Shown: positions 17,563 through 27,387, numbered from the stretch's first letter. The stretch: DNA of 64,000 nucleotides from JAJXZP01 sp963787185 (GCA_963787185.1 CAWBCC010000021.1:1-64000); one strand, 5' to 3'. The notes: a model not told the origin generated them from the sequence alone. Translations and numbers: made by a program.

Positions 17563-18843
17563 CTACTGGCCCATCACCTGCTTGTATTCGGCCTCGGCGG
17601 CCGCGATCGTGTCGTCGATCGTCGCGAGCTTGCCCTGGAAATAGTTGAGCGTCGCGTGGGCCACGGCGTCGCGCATGGGTGCGTAGTTGGGCGTGTACCT
17701 GAGCACGGGTACGTTGGCCATCCAGGCGGCGAAGTCCTTGTAGATGGGCTGGCTCTTGTAGAAGAAGTCGTCGCGGGCCGTGTAGTTGGAGCCGCTCTGG
17801 CAGGGGAGGAAGGTGCCCATGGCGCCGGCGCCCTTGAGGATCGTGTTGTAGAAGGCGCGATTGTCGGGGGTATCGGTCGCCCAGACCGACTTGAGGAAGT
17901 CGACGGCGAGATCCTTGTTGGGGCTGGAGGAGAAGACGTACCAGCTCGAGCCGCCGTTGTTGGAGGCGTTGGAGGCGCCGGGGACGCCCTCGATCTTCGG
18001 GGTCGGGATGATCATGTACTTGCCGGCGTTCTCGGGCCTCGACTTCACGGTACCGACCATCCAGATCGCGTTGAGGAAGCCCGCGCTCTGGTCGCTGTTG
18101 ATGGCGTTGACCCAATCGCTCCAGCCGACGACGCTGTAGAGGAGGCCCTTGTCGTTGAGCTCCTTGAAGAGGGCCAGGGACTTCTCGAAGGCAAGGCTGT
18201 GGAGATCGAGCGATCCGTCGGGCTTGAAGAACTGGCCGCCGGTGGACTGGACCACGATGCGGAGCATGTCGAAATTGTCGCTCTGGTAGGCAAGCAGGGG
18301 TTTGCCGGTCTTGGCCTTGATCCTCTCGCCGAGCTTGATCACCTCGGACCAGGTCAGCTTCTTGCCGATGTAGCTGTCGGGGTTGATGCCGGCGGCCTTC
18401 ATGTAGTCGGTGCGAAGCCAGAGGCCCGTGGAACCGGTGTCGAAGGGAATGCCGTAGATGTGATTGCCGGAAGTCATCGGCCCGACCTTGTAGGCGGCGA
18501 ACTTGCCGTAGTCCACGCCCGCGGCCTTGAGGTCGACGAAGGCGCCGGGGTAGTCGTGGATGAACTGCTCGATGCGGAAGTCCTGGAAGAGGGCAATGTC
18601 GGGCAGGCCCGCCCCGCCCGCCTGGAGACCGGAAATGATCTTCGCCTCGATATCCTGGGCCATATCGACTACGTTGATGGTGACGTCGGGATGGTTCTTG
18701 TTGTAGACCATCGCCGCCTGCTTCATGGCGTAGACGTTGAAATTGGGGTCCCAGCACCAAACGGTGAGGGTCTTGCCCTGCGCCCACGCGCCGCTCAGGA
18801 CCAGGGAGATCAAGATGAGAGCTAGCCCGAGAACTTTCTTCAC
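17563..18843 (-). CDS. Sugar ABC transporter solute-binding protein (family 1)
   Basis: I place the start at GTG 18843 because a perfect AGGAGG sits 6 bases upstream and the product then begins with a signal peptide (KKVLGLALILISLVLSGAWAQ). The frame is open 78 bases further upstream without ribosome site. The mature protein of about 405 residues has the two-lobed SBP_bac_1 layout (opening TLTVWCWDPNF). It delivers the sugar to the permeases downstream; the ligand is presumably a beta-galactoside given lacZ in the operon. Confidence 0.9.
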   Translation of the reverse strand: MKKVLGLALILISLVLSGAWAQGKTLTVWCWDPNFNVYAMKQAAMVYNKNHPDVTINVVDMAQDIEAKIISGLQAGGAGLPDIALFQDFRIEQFIHDYPGAFVDLKAAGVDYGKFAAYKVGPMTSGNHIYGIPFDTGSTGLWLRTDYMKAAGINPDSYIGKKLTWSEVIKLGERIKAKTGKPLLAYQSDNFDMLRIVVQSTGGQFFKPDGSLDLHSLAFEKSLALFKELNDKGLLYSVVGWSDWVNAINSDQSAGFLNAIWMVGTVKSRPENAGKYMIIPTPKIEGVPGASNASNNGGSSWYVFSSSPNKDLAVDFLKSVWATDTPDNRAFYNTILKGAGAMGTFLPCQSGSNYTARDDFFYKSQPIYKDFAAWMANVPVLRYTPNYAPMRDAVAHATLNYFQGKLATIDDTIAAAEAEYKQVMGQ

Positions 18844-18971
18844 GTTAGTCCTCCTGTCTGGAAATGCTTCGCCATGCAAACTGGCGTAGGCATATCCTCT
18901 CACATTTCGGCCGGCCCGCAAGAGACAGCTGTCACGTTAGGAGGCGGCCCGACCGGTACAATTGTCCCGGG

Positions 18972-19634
18972 TCAGGCGTGATAGCGCAGCTTGTTGGCGA
19001 GCTGGATTATCTGGAAACGGTCCTCTACGTCGAGCTTCGAGTAGATCTCGCTGACGTGATTGCGCACGGTATGTTCGGCCATGTGGAGGGTTTCCGCGAT
19101 CTGCTCGTTGTCGCAGCCCCGCGCGATCAGGGAGAAGACCTCGCGCTCGCGCGAGGTCAGGCTGTCGAACCACTCGAACTCCTCGGCGAGCTTCCGCGCG
19201 GGCGTAGGCTCCTCCGCCAGGATGCTGCTCATGAGCTTGGACACTATCTTGGGCGAGATCTGGACGGTTCCGCTCTCCAGGGCCCGTATGCACGCTATCA
19301 GCTCGGTGGGCGAAATGTCCTTCAGGAGATAGCCGGCGGCCCCCAATTTGAGCGCTTTCCGTACGTATTCGTCCTCGTCGTAGGTCGAGAGTATGATGAT
19401 CCGGGTATCGCTCAGCTTCTCCTTGATCCGGCGCGTGGCCTCCACGCCGTCCACGACCGGCATGTGCACGTCCATGAGGATGACGTCCGGCCGGAGCTCC
19501 ATGGCCCGCTGGAAGGCTTCCTCGCCGTTTTCGGCCAGTCCGACCACTTCGATGTCCTCGGCGTAATTGCGCAGACAGGTCGACAGGCTCTCCAGGAAAA
19601 GCCGCTGGTCGTCGGCAATAAGCACCCTGATCAC
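18972..19634 (-). CDS. NarL/FixJ-family response regulator
   Basis: 220 residues: receiver domain with phosphoacceptor D55 (LMDVHMP), acidic pocket ADD at the N-terminus and the switch Lys (LLKD), then a LuxR-type HTH (SLTSREREVFSLIARG, then VRNHVSEIYSKL). The start is GTG 19634, overlapping the kinase stop as GTGA. The frame is open much further upstream, but there it runs inside the kinase gene. It lies upstream of the sugar operon on the same strand with a 128-base gap and is a good candidate for its regulator. Confidence 0.92.
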   Translation of the reverse strand: MIRVLIADDQRLFLESLSTCLRNYAEDIEVVGLAENGEEAFQRAMELRPDVILMDVHMPVVDGVEATRRIKEKLSDTRIIILSTYDEDEYVRKALKLGAAGYLLKDISPTELIACIRALESGTVQISPKIVSKLMSSILAEEPTPARKLAEEFEWFDSLTSREREVFSLIARGCDNEQIAETLHMAEHTVRNHVSEIYSKLDVEDRFQIIQLANKLRYHA

Positions 19635-21004
19635 TCCCGCACGCTCCCTTCCTCTTTCTGCGCCGCGGCGAGGGGCACCCGGACGCAGAGCGAAAAGCCG
19701 CCTTCCACGCTCCTGCCGATCTCTACGGAGCCGCCCAGGGCGCCGATCCGCTCTTCCATGCCCGCTATGCCGATGCCCTTGACCACTTCGAAGGCGCCCC
19801 TGCCGTCGTCGCTGATGGAGAGGAGCACGGTGCTGTTCTCGACCCAGAAATTGACTCGCACCCGCGTCGCCCTTCCGTGCCGGACCGCGTTGGTGAGCGC
19901 TTCCTGGACGGTCCGGTACAGGGCGAGACTGAATCCCCCGGGAAGGCGGTGGGGAAGATTGCCGAGATTCAGGTCCACCTCGATGCCGGCGACGGTGCGG
20001 AATATGGCGACGATCCGGTGAATGGCCTGGGCGCTCTCCACCAGCCTCGTGTCCTCGTTCCGGAGCCTCCGCAGGGCGTTTCGCGTCTCCTGCAAACCCT
20101 CCTGCGCCTGCCTGCGGGCCGTGACGAGGAGTTCCGTCAGGGCGGCGTGGTCGTCCCGCCGCATGCTTCCCGCGGCATCCATGAGGGCGATCAGATTGGT
20201 GAAGATGTAGCCGGAGATGTCGTGAATCTCCCGGCTTATCCTGTTCCGTTCGCGTTCGGCCGATTCCTCCTCGATGGTGCGTGCATAGCCCTGCAGCTTC
20301 CTGTTGAGCTCGGCCAGGGTGTCGATGTTGGTCACCTGTATGCGCAGGGCGTCGGTCAGTTCCTCCTGGGACCTGCACAGGCGGTCTATCCAGGCGGTCG
20401 CGAGCGCGGCGAAGGAGAGCACCAGGCAGAGCACGGCGATCTCGTCCTCGCGGGGATGGGCGGGCATCTCCGCCGCGGCGCCGAACCCGAAGAAGACCGG
20501 AAAGGCCTGTATCAGCGCCATGATCAGAATCACCAGCGCGGAGAGACCCAGATTCAGCGGCACCGAACTGAGGACGCAGACCTCGACCACGAGAGCGACG
20601 CCCAGGATCAGCTTGGTCGTCAGGTAGGCGCCCAGCCCGTAGCCGAGAATGGCCAGCACGTAGCAGCGCAGAATGGTCGTCGCGACGATCCCGATTTCCG
20701 ACCTCGAAAACAGGGCCAGGCCGCTCAGCACCACGGAAATCCCTATGCATCCGATGTAGGTCTCCCGCAGGTAGGGATGAACCCCCGGGCCGGGAACCAG
20801 CAGGGGAAAGAAGGCCAGCGCGAAGAAATAGGTGACGGCCAGGACGGCCAGAAGGTAGACCTTGACCGCAGTGCTCTTGGTGAAGAAGGTCGGGACGAAG
20901 GGGATGCCGCCTTCGAGCCGCGCATCGCCCGCCCCGAATGCCCGACTGACGCGGGACAGCCATCTGTACGTGATTCCCTGCATGATCGAGTCGCCGCGCG
21001 ACAT
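19631..21004 (-). CDS. NarL-type sensor histidine kinase (HisKA_3), multi-pass membrane
   Basis: The 457-residue kinase has about six hydrophobic helices in the first 200 residues, with little outside the membrane. Then come the HisKA_3 box around SREIHDISGY and a HATPase domain (EALTNAVRHGRA). This domain class pairs with NarL-type regulators, and the regulator gene overlaps its 3' end by four bases. The signal is unknown; the membrane-embedded sensor suggests membrane or transported-solute sensing. Confidence 0.9.
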   Translation of the reverse strand: MSRGDSIMQGITYRWLSRVSRAFGAGDARLEGGIPFVPTFFTKSTAVKVYLLAVLAVTYFFALAFFPLLVPGPGVHPYLRETYIGCIGISVVLSGLALFSRSEIGIVATTILRCYVLAILGYGLGAYLTTKLILGVALVVEVCVLSSVPLNLGLSALVILIMALIQAFPVFFGFGAAAEMPAHPREDEIAVLCLVLSFAALATAWIDRLCRSQEELTDALRIQVTNIDTLAELNRKLQGYARTIEEESAERERNRISREIHDISGYIFTNLIALMDAAGSMRRDDHAALTELLVTARRQAQEGLQETRNALRRLRNEDTRLVESAQAIHRIVAIFRTVAGIEVDLNLGNLPHRLPGGFSLALYRTVQEALTNAVRHGRATRVRVNFWVENSTVLLSISDDGRGAFEVVKGIGIAGMEERIGALGGSVEIGRSVEGGFSLCVRVPLAAAQKEEGSVRE

Positions 21005-21130
21005 TCCTTCGTCGGGTCAGTATAGCACGACACTGTCGCCGGTGCGCGGGAATTGAGCCGATTTCAAAGCCCGGTCAACGGGGCTGTTCTGTTTTTGGTT
21101 CTCTCTCGAAGATTCCGAAGACGTTGTAGA

Positions 21131-21586
21131 GCGGGTCCTGTCGAGGTCGAACAGAGGGCGACTGGAAGATTGTCGTCGCCCTCTGTTCGACCCCGCCACC
21201 CGCCGCTCCACTACGCCAGTCGAAAGTGCGACGGGGACGGATGCCGAAGGCAAGCCCTGCGTGAACGGCGACTTCTGTCTGACCAATGCGCGCGATCTGA
21301 TCACACGAGGATCGAGAGGAGGGCCGCGATGAGATGTGCTGACTGACGTGATGCTGCCCTCCTTGTGCGGTAATCCGCGCCAGAACACTCGGTCGCGGCT
21401 CAGGGGCTGCTTTGTTCACCACATCACGCAATCGATGGAATGATTGCCGTTTCACTGTCCATGAAGGCCCGTCTACGGGATCTATCCCCGCCGCGCTTTC
21501 AACCGGCGGAGGAGGGCGGCGGGTGGTGGGGGAGAGCAGAGGGCCGAGCGCCAGTGAGGCCCTCTGATATCCCCCGACAGGACCCG
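21131..21586. repeat. Large diverged inverted repeat / MITE-like element
   Basis: The outermost 13 bases, GCGGGTCCTGTCG at 21131-21143 and its complement at 21573-21585, are perfect. Inside, the two halves continue as diverged inverted copies for about 200 bases each (shared blocks CCACCCGCCGC, and TTGAAAGC/TCGAAAGT followed by CGGGGA). The left half holds a perfect 17-base stem (21146-21162 with 21175-21191), the right half a 9-base stem (21537-21545 with 21558-21566). No convincing gene lies in 21005-21690. It looks like two old copies of a small non-coding repeat facing each other. Confidence 0.65.
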
Positions 21587-21690
21587 CACTGGTACGTCGT
21601 TCGATGCGTACGAAGAGGGATAAGCCCCGACTGCCATATTGGACAGCCACTCGCCTCTCATTGCGGAAAGCCCGGCGGGCGAGCGGGCTA

Positions 21691-22338
21691 TCAGGGGAAC
21701 TTGGGAGCAGAGGGAAGCTGGACCTGGGGAACCTGGACGGAGGGGACCTGAACCGAGGGCAGGGCCTTCTTGGCGGCCTCGGCGGCTTGGGCGGCCGCTT
21801 CGGTTTCCAGCTGCTTCTGCCTCTGGGCGACATAGGCGTCGATCTGATCGTAGGGGATGGGGACCTCGACCGCAAAGGGAATCACGATGGGCGTCTGCCA
21901 GGTGTCCTTCCCCAAGAGGAGAGTCACCCAGAGCTTGGCCTTGACGCCGAGCTTTTCCGGCCGGTGTCCCAGCGACTTGAGTATCCCGGCGAAGGGCAGC
22001 TCGACCGCCACCGTCTCGGTGGACGAGGCTTTCGGCGCTATCCGGACGAAGTTCTTGTGCTCCGTCTCGAGAACGGGGTTCTTATCGAGGAAGAACGACA
22101 AATCCGCGTGGTCGAGGGCCACGTCGCGGTCGGTGGTGTCGGTGATCTTCACCATCACGTCGAACCCGACCGTATCTATGAGCGTCCCGGACGAGAACTT
22201 CACGCCCGTCACCCTGAGACCGGCGTATTCGTACTTGCACTTGGCCAGGTAGGTCCGGGCATCGATGTTCTGTTGGACGGTGGCGCAGGACGCCATGAGG
22301 AGCCCTGCCAGGCCGAGGAGGAACAGCGTCTTCTTCAT
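21691..22338 (-). CDS. Lipoprotein with WHy/LEA14-like domain
   Basis: Signal peptide ends in a lipobox (LLMASC, lipidated Cys near residue 18), so it is an envelope lipoprotein. Residues about 40-165 have the alternating beta pattern of LEA14/WHy domains. The C-terminus has an Ala/Gln-rich helix and then the short repeat PSVQVPSVQVPQVQLPS. It lies 40 bases past thiD on the same strand and may be co-transcribed, with no obvious link to thiamin. Function unknown. Confidence 0.75.
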   Translation of the reverse strand: MKKTLFLLGLAGLLMASCATVQQNIDARTYLAKCKYEYAGLRVTGVKFSSGTLIDTVGFDVMVKITDTTDRDVALDHADLSFFLDKNPVLETEHKNFVRIAPKASSTETVAVELPFAGILKSLGHRPEKLGVKAKLWVTLLLGKDTWQTPIVIPFAVEVPIPYDQIDAYVAQRQKQLETEAAAQAAEAAKKALPSVQVPSVQVPQVQLPSAPKFP

Positions 22339-22377
22339 GGCCCGCAGTCTAACCGAAAGCCGGGGAAGCTTCCAGAG

Positions 22378-23163
22378 TCAGGCCATGTGATTCATCGGCC
22401 CGTGCCCGTGTCCGATCCCGAGATCGACCGAAGCGGCGATGATTCGCGTGACGTAGGACTTGGCCGAGCGCACGGCTTCGCCGAGGGGCAGGCCCAGCGC
22501 CAGGGCGGCGGCTATGGCGGAGGAGAAGCTGCAGCCCGTCCCATGCGTGTTCTTCGATTCGATGCGGGCGGCCGGGAGCTCCGAAAATTCCTTCCCGTCG
22601 AAAAAGATATCGACGCTCTCGTCGCCGGCGACAAGATGGCCTCCCTTGACGACGACGGCCTTCGGGCCCAGGTCGAGAATGGCGCGGGCCGCGCGGCGCA
22701 TGTCGTCCAAGCCCGATATCGCGAAGCCGCAGAGCGCCTCGGCCTCGGGTATGTTCGGCGTCACGACCGTGGCCAGGGGAAGCAGGATGCGGACGAGAGC
22801 CGCCTTGGCATCCTCGCGCAACAGGGCATCGCCGCCCTTGGCCACCATCACCGGGTCCAGGACGAGGGGGAAGAGCGAATGTTCCGCGAGCTTGGCGGCG
22901 ACGACTTCGATGATCCCGGCGTTCGAGATCATGCCGATCTTGACCGCGTCGGCCCCGATGTCGAGCGCCACCGAGTCGATCTGCGCGCCGACGAAGTCGG
23001 GGGGGACCTCGAAGACGCCCTGCACTCCGAGAGTGTTCTGGGCCGTCAAAGCGGTGACGGCGCTCGTGCCGAAGACCCCGTGGGCGGCGAAGGTCTTGAG
23101 ATCGGCCTGTATCCCCGCTCCTCCGCCCGAATCCGATCCGGCTATCGTCAACGCAGTCTTCAT
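22378..23163 (-). CDS. thiD: Hydroxymethylpyrimidine/phosphomethylpyrimidine kinase
   Basis: 261 residues opening with TIAGSDSGGGAGIQADLK, the ThiD substrate-binding signature, with GTGCSFSSA late in the protein as the anion-hole motif. It phosphorylates HMP twice to HMP-PP for thiamin phosphate synthesis. The ATG at 23163 follows AGGAG and overlaps the thiL stop (ATGA); a longer open frame upstream is inside thiL. Last gene of the thiamin operon. Confidence 0.95.
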   Translation of the reverse strand: MKTALTIAGSDSGGGAGIQADLKTFAAHGVFGTSAVTALTAQNTLGVQGVFEVPPDFVGAQIDSVALDIGADAVKIGMISNAGIIEVVAAKLAEHSLFPLVLDPVMVAKGGDALLREDAKAALVRILLPLATVVTPNIPEAEALCGFAISGLDDMRRAARAILDLGPKAVVVKGGHLVAGDESVDIFFDGKEFSELPAARIESKNTHGTGCSFSSAIAAALALGLPLGEAVRSAKSYVTRIIAASVDLGIGHGHGPMNHMA

Positions 23164-24193
23164 CGCTTTTTCTCCTCCGAAATAGCCTTGAGATGGTCCC
23201 AGCCGGCCGGCTCGAGCGGAACGATCCTTCCGTCGGGAAGCTCGAGCTCCGTGCCGCGTGCCCGATCCAGGATCTCGCCTACGACCGCGACCGGGGTTCC
23301 CGTTTCGCGGCGAAGCATTTCCGCGAGACCGGCTGCCTCGTCGCGCGGAACGGTGAACAGCAGCTCGTAGTCCTCGCCGCCGTGCAGGGCGAAGTGCCAC
23401 TCGTCGCCGTTGGCCGCGAGGGAAAGAGCGCGGTTCGCGAGGGCGACGGGAAGGGCGGAGGCGAAGATCCGCGCGCCCACGCCGCTCCTTTCGCAGATAT
23501 GGCCCAGGTCCCCCGCGAGCCCGTCGCTGATGTCGGTCATGGCGCCGACCCGGCGCGAAGCGCCCAGGAGAGTCCCCTCCCGCACTCGGGGGCTGGGTCC
23601 GTCCCGTCTGGCGCGGGCCACGGCGGCGTAGTCCGCCCGAGCCGGCAAGGCGGGATCGAGGAGCATCGCCACTCCCGCGGCGGCATCCCCGAGGGAGCCC
23701 GTGACGAGGATCGAATCGCCCGCCTTCGCTCCCGAGCGCAGAGTCACTTCGCCGCGCTTAGCCTCTCCGAGCATGAAGATGTCGACGAAGACTCCCTCCC
23801 GCGTGCTCGTGATATTGCCGCCGACGATATCGACGCCGAAGAGTTCGGCCTCCTCCCGGAGGCCGAGGTAGAGTCCGTCCACGAACTCGGCCTCGAGTCC
23901 CCGGGGCAGGCCCAGCGAGACCAGGGCGAAACGCGGCCTGCCCCGGCCGAAGCGATGTCGCTCAGGTTGATCGCCAGAGCCTTGCGGCCCAGGTCACGGG
24001 GAGCGATAGCCTCTCGCAGGAAGTGGACGTCCTCGACCTGGACATCGCAGGTGGCGAGCCAGACCCTGTCCCCCTCCGCGGCCAGGACGGCCACGTCGTC
24101 GCCGATGCCGACGACGACATCGCCGCCCGGATCGGGAAGGCTGCGGCGTATTCTCTCGATAAGGCCGAATTCCCCGAGTTCGTCGATCGTCAT
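23160..24193 (-). pseudogene. thiL: Thiamine-monophosphate kinase, frameshifted
   Basis: ThiL would phosphorylate thiamin monophosphate to the cofactor TPP. The N-terminal part (from 24193: GIGDDVAVL, then NLSDIASAG) is in one frame, and the rest (GLYLGLREEAELFGVDIVGGN to the C-terminal GGEDYELLF region) in another. Homology passes from one to the other at about 23936-23945, in a GC run where adding one G would restore a normal 344-codon gene. Everything else looks intact, so this is either a sequencing or assembly deletion or a very recent mutation. thiE lies 3 bases upstream and the thiD start overlaps the stop. Confidence 0.85.
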
Positions 24194-24196
24194 GTT

Positions 24197-24823
24197 TCAG
24201 CCCCTCGTCCCGTCGATTATTTTTCGCAGAGCCCTCGCCGCGGCCTCGACATTTTCCGCGGACACGATGGCCGAAACCACGGCGAGGCCCGCCGCGCCCG
24301 CGCCGAGAACGGCGGCCGCGCTGCCGGCATTGATGCCGCCTATCGCGACCACCGGCAGCGCCACAGCGCGAGAGAGGGCGCGCAGCCCCTCCGGCCCCAT
24401 CGGCCGCAGGGCGTCGGGCTTGGTCGGGGTCGAAAAGACGGGGCTCGCGCCGATGTAGTCGGCGCCGTCCTCGGCCGCACGCAGAGCCTCTTCGATATTC
24501 CCCGCCGAAACCCCGAGGATCCTGCCGTTTCCGATGATGCGCCGCGCGAGGGAAGCGGGCATGTCGTCCTGACCGACGTGCAGCCCGTCCGCGTCGACGG
24601 CGAGCGCCACGTCGGCCCTGTCGTTCACGATGAAGGGAACGCCGCGGCTGCGGCAGAGCTCGAGCAGGACCCGCGCCTCCTCGATCATGGCCCGGGTCGT
24701 CGCTCCCTTCTCCCTGTACTGCACCATCGTCACGCCGCCTCGGATGGCCGCGTCGACGACTTCGAGGGAGCTCCGGCCGCGCGAGAGGGAGGAGTCCGTC
24801 ACCAGGTAGAGCGAGTAGTCCAC
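24197..24823 (-). CDS. thiE: Thiamine phosphate synthase
   Basis: 208-residue TIM-barrel enzyme with family motifs QYREKG, FIVNDRADVALA, DGLHVGQDD, YIGASPVFSTPTK and VAIGGIN. It joins HMP-PP and hydroxyethylthiazole phosphate to thiamin monophosphate. Start is GTG at 24823, one base after the thiM stop, so it is translationally coupled. Middle gene of the operon. Confidence 0.95.
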   Translation of the reverse strand: MDYSLYLVTDSSLSRGRSSLEVVDAAIRGGVTMVQYREKGATTRAMIEEARVLLELCRSRGVPFIVNDRADVALAVDADGLHVGQDDMPASLARRIIGNGRILGVSAGNIEEALRAAEDGADYIGASPVFSTPTKPDALRPMGPEGLRALSRAVALPVVAIGGINAGSAAAVLGAGAAGLAVVSAIVSAENVEAAARALRKIIDGTRG

Positions 24824-24824
24824 C

Positions 24825-25643
24825 TCAGAGCCTCACGACCCTCGCCTCGGCTTCGACCTTCTCCGGCGTGAGCGCGTAGAGAGCGTCGAGAAGGGCGGTC
24901 CTGAACGATCCGGGGCCCCGGGCGAGTCGGGCGGCTTCCTGGCCCGCGATTCCGTAGCAGGCCAGGGCCGCGGTCGCCGCGGCGAGTCGGTCGCTTTCGA
25001 CCGCGCAGAAAACCGCCACGGCCGTGGTCGCCATGCAGCCCGTCCCCGTGACGAGCTTCATCATTTCGTGACCGTTGTCCACGCCCGCGGACGCGTTTCC
25101 GTCGGAGAGAATGTCGCGTTTGCCCGTGATCGCCACGGTCGCGCCGCTGCGTTTGGCGAAGGCGCGGACCACGGCGAGGGGGTCCGCGACGCCTTCGACG
25201 GATTCGACGCCCTTGACGAGGCCGCCCGCCCCGGCGAGCGACCCGACCTCGCCCGAATTGCCCCGCACGACCGATATGCGCAGCTCGCGCAAAAGGCGCG
25301 CTCCGGTCTCGTTGCGGTAGCTCGTCGCGCCGACGCCGACCGGATCGTAGACGATGGGAATGCCGAGCTCGCCCGCGCGGCGGCCGGCCATGATCATGGC
25401 CTCGACCCAGTCCGGCTCGAGCGTGCCGGGATTGAGCACCAGGGCCCCGGCCGCCCCAACCATCTCGGCGACCTCCTCCCTGGCGTGGGCCATCACCGGA
25501 AGGGCGCCGAGGGCGAGGGTCGCGTTGGCCGTGTCGTTCATGACGACGAAATTCGTTATGTGGTGGATGAGAGGAGCCTTCGCGCGCACGCGCTCGAGAA
25601 GCTCGGCGGCGGAAGCGCCGAAATTCGCATAGTCGAAACTCAT
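24825..25643 (-). CDS. thiM: Hydroxyethylthiazole kinase
   Basis: 272 residues with the ThiM motifs PLIHHITNFVVMNDTAN near the N-terminus, VVRGNSGE in the middle, and the catalytic TGTGCMATT near the C-terminus. It phosphorylates thiazole alcohol salvaged from outside. With thiD, thiE and cytX, and without thiC or thiG, the operon is for salvage of the two thiamin halves rather than de novo synthesis. Confidence 0.95.
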   Translation of the reverse strand: MSFDYANFGASAAELLERVRAKAPLIHHITNFVVMNDTANATLALGALPVMAHAREEVAEMVGAAGALVLNPGTLEPDWVEAMIMAGRRAGELGIPIVYDPVGVGATSYRNETGARLLRELRISVVRGNSGEVGSLAGAGGLVKGVESVEGVADPLAVVRAFAKRSGATVAITGKRDILSDGNASAGVDNGHEMMKLVTGTGCMATTAVAVFCAVESDRLAAATAALACYGIAGQEAARLARGPGSFRTALLDALYALTPEKVEAEARVVRL

Positions 25644-25698
25644 TATCGAACCTCCCTGACGACCGAGATTTCCGGTCGTCCGTATTTTGCAGTCACTT

Positions 25699-27093
25699 TC
25701 AGCGCGATAGCGCGGCGGCCCGCCCTTCGTGCGAGCCGTGCGATCCCAGTCCGAGAACGACGTACATGAGGAAAGGCAGAACGAAGCTCGGTATGGAACC
25801 TCCGACGAGCGTGAGAGGCTGCGGCACGAGCTTGGCCCATGAGGGTACGAAAGAGGCGAGGGTCGCCGGATTGGTCACGTGATAGATCAGGACTCCGACG
25901 AACCACGCGGAGACGGCCCGGATTTTCCATTTCGCGTCCCTCGGGGAGGGATCCGCCCCGGCGGCCCGTTCCCGCCTTCCGACTATGAAATAATCGGCGG
26001 CCAGCACGCCGAACAGGGGAATGAAAAAGGAGCCGAAGAGGTAGAGGAAGTCCTGGTACTTCGTTATGTCCATGAAGAGGGCGGCGGCGAAGCAGGCTGC
26101 TCCCAGCACGACTATGAGCCGGCGCTGCTTCGCCTTCGAAAAGACGTTCTGCAGGGACACGGCCGTGGAATAGAGGTCCGCCCAGGCGTTGTGGGTTTCG
26201 TCGGCGAGGAGGATCAGGAGCGATCCCCAGCCCGCGATCAGGGCCACGGCCGCGGCGAAGTCCTTGGGTTCCTGCTTCACGCCGGCGCCGAGCATGAGGA
26301 AAGCGCCCATGGCGAGGAACCAGGAGCTCGTGACGAAAAAGCCGAGGGCAGTTCCCCAGAAGGCGCCCGATGCCCTGCGCGCGAAGCGATTGTAGTCCGC
26401 GACCAGGGGAAGCCAGGAGATGGGAAGGGCGATCACGAGATCGACGCCCTGCCAGAAGGGGAGGGAGCCGTCGCCCGCTTTGGCGATGAGCGGCCCCAGG
26501 CCGTAGGTCGCGATGAGGTGGTACACGAGCCACAGCCCGGTCGCCAGGGCGATCCACACCGCGAACTTTTCCAGCCAGACCCGTATGAATCCTATCGGCC
26601 CTCCGATGCCCATGACGACGACGGCGAGGGCGAAAACGGCTGTCCAGAGCGCATAGCTCGAAAAGCCGAAGAGCTCCCGGCAGATCGTATTCGCCGCGAC
26701 TCCCATGACTATGAACTCGAAAATCGTCCAGCCCAACAGCTGCAGCACGTTCAGGGCGGTGGGGAGAAAGGAGCCGCGCGTGCCGAGAAGCGGCCGTAGA
26801 AGCACCATGGTCGGCCTGCCCGAGTCGCTGCCCACGACGCCGATCAGGGCCAGGAGGAGACAGCCCAGGGCGGTGCCGACGAGAATGGCGGTCAGGGCCG
26901 CGCCGAGACCGAGGCCGGGCACCAGGAAGGTGCCCGCCAGCATCACCAGCAGGCCGATCCCGAGGTCTCCCCACAATACGACGAAGTCCTTGAACACGAG
27001 GGAGCGCCTGTCCTTCGGCACGGGCTCGATCCCCCATTCGGGCGGCGCATGGAGCTTCGGAAAGCGCCCCCCGATCGACGATAGGATTCCCAT
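25699..27093 (-). CDS. cytX: NCS1-family nucleobase permease, CytX-type HMP transporter
   Basis: 464-residue membrane protein with about twelve helices and the NCS1 pattern (FKDFVVLWGDLGIG region in the first helix, then LADYNRF-type segment near the middle). First gene after a TPP riboswitch and upstream of thiM, the usual place for CytX, which imports hydroxymethylpyrimidine. Substrate assignment rests on context. Confidence 0.88.
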   Translation of the reverse strand: MGILSSIGGRFPKLHAPPEWGIEPVPKDRRSLVFKDFVVLWGDLGIGLLVMLAGTFLVPGLGLGAALTAILVGTALGCLLLALIGVVGSDSGRPTMVLLRPLLGTRGSFLPTALNVLQLLGWTIFEFIVMGVAANTICRELFGFSSYALWTAVFALAVVVMGIGGPIGFIRVWLEKFAVWIALATGLWLVYHLIATYGLGPLIAKAGDGSLPFWQGVDLVIALPISWLPLVADYNRFARRASGAFWGTALGFFVTSSWFLAMGAFLMLGAGVKQEPKDFAAAVALIAGWGSLLILLADETHNAWADLYSTAVSLQNVFSKAKQRRLIVVLGAACFAAALFMDITKYQDFLYLFGSFFIPLFGVLAADYFIVGRRERAAGADPSPRDAKWKIRAVSAWFVGVLIYHVTNPATLASFVPSWAKLVPQPLTLVGGSIPSFVLPFLMYVVLGLGSHGSHEGRAAALSR

Positions 27094-27194
27094 TCCTACC
27101 TTCCTTTCCCTTTTACGGGCTCGATCTCCGGGGCGCGCCCTCGTTGTCCGCTCGTCTCCGCGAGACGCGTCCGCATCTCGCCGGAGTCTCGAAC

Positions 27195-27226
27195 AAAAAA
27201 AACCGCCCCGAGTGTCAGGGGCGGTT
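27195..27226 (-). terminator. Intrinsic terminator, riboswitch expression platform
   Basis: A 9-base perfect stem AACCGCCCC/GGGGCGGTT (27201-27209 with 27218-27226) is followed on the minus strand by eight Ts (27195-27202 on the plus strand). It sits between the TPP aptamer and cytX, as expected for ligand-induced transcription termination. Confidence 0.92.
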
Positions 27227-27242
27227 TGAATCGCTGTGTGCG

Positions 27243-27334
27243 CCGTCCCTTCGCTGGCATTACCCAGATCAGGTTCAATGGGTCTGCGGCTGACAGCCGC
27301 ACTCTCAGCCCGGTAAACGCCGAGCTCCCCAGGT
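27243..27334 (-). ncRNA. TPP riboswitch (THI element)
   Basis: On the minus strand the conserved blocks are in order: GGGGAGCT, GGGCTGAGAGTG, GACCCATTGAACCTGATC, TGGGTAATGCCAGCGAAGGGA. These are the near-invariant THI-box sequences that form the HMP- and pyrophosphate-sensing helices. The element is followed by the terminator at 27195-27226 and then cytX-thiM-thiE-thiL-thiD, so TPP should switch the operon off. Confidence 0.97.
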
Positions 27335-27387
27335 ACGAATTACGAATTCAAGCTACACAGATCGGAGGAATTTGTCAATGACGGCTC

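Noticed and set aside
19635..20963. A 440-codon upstream extension of the response regulator frame
   Set aside because: This part is an alternative frame of the histidine kinase gene; the regulator starts at GTG 19634, overlapping the kinase stop.
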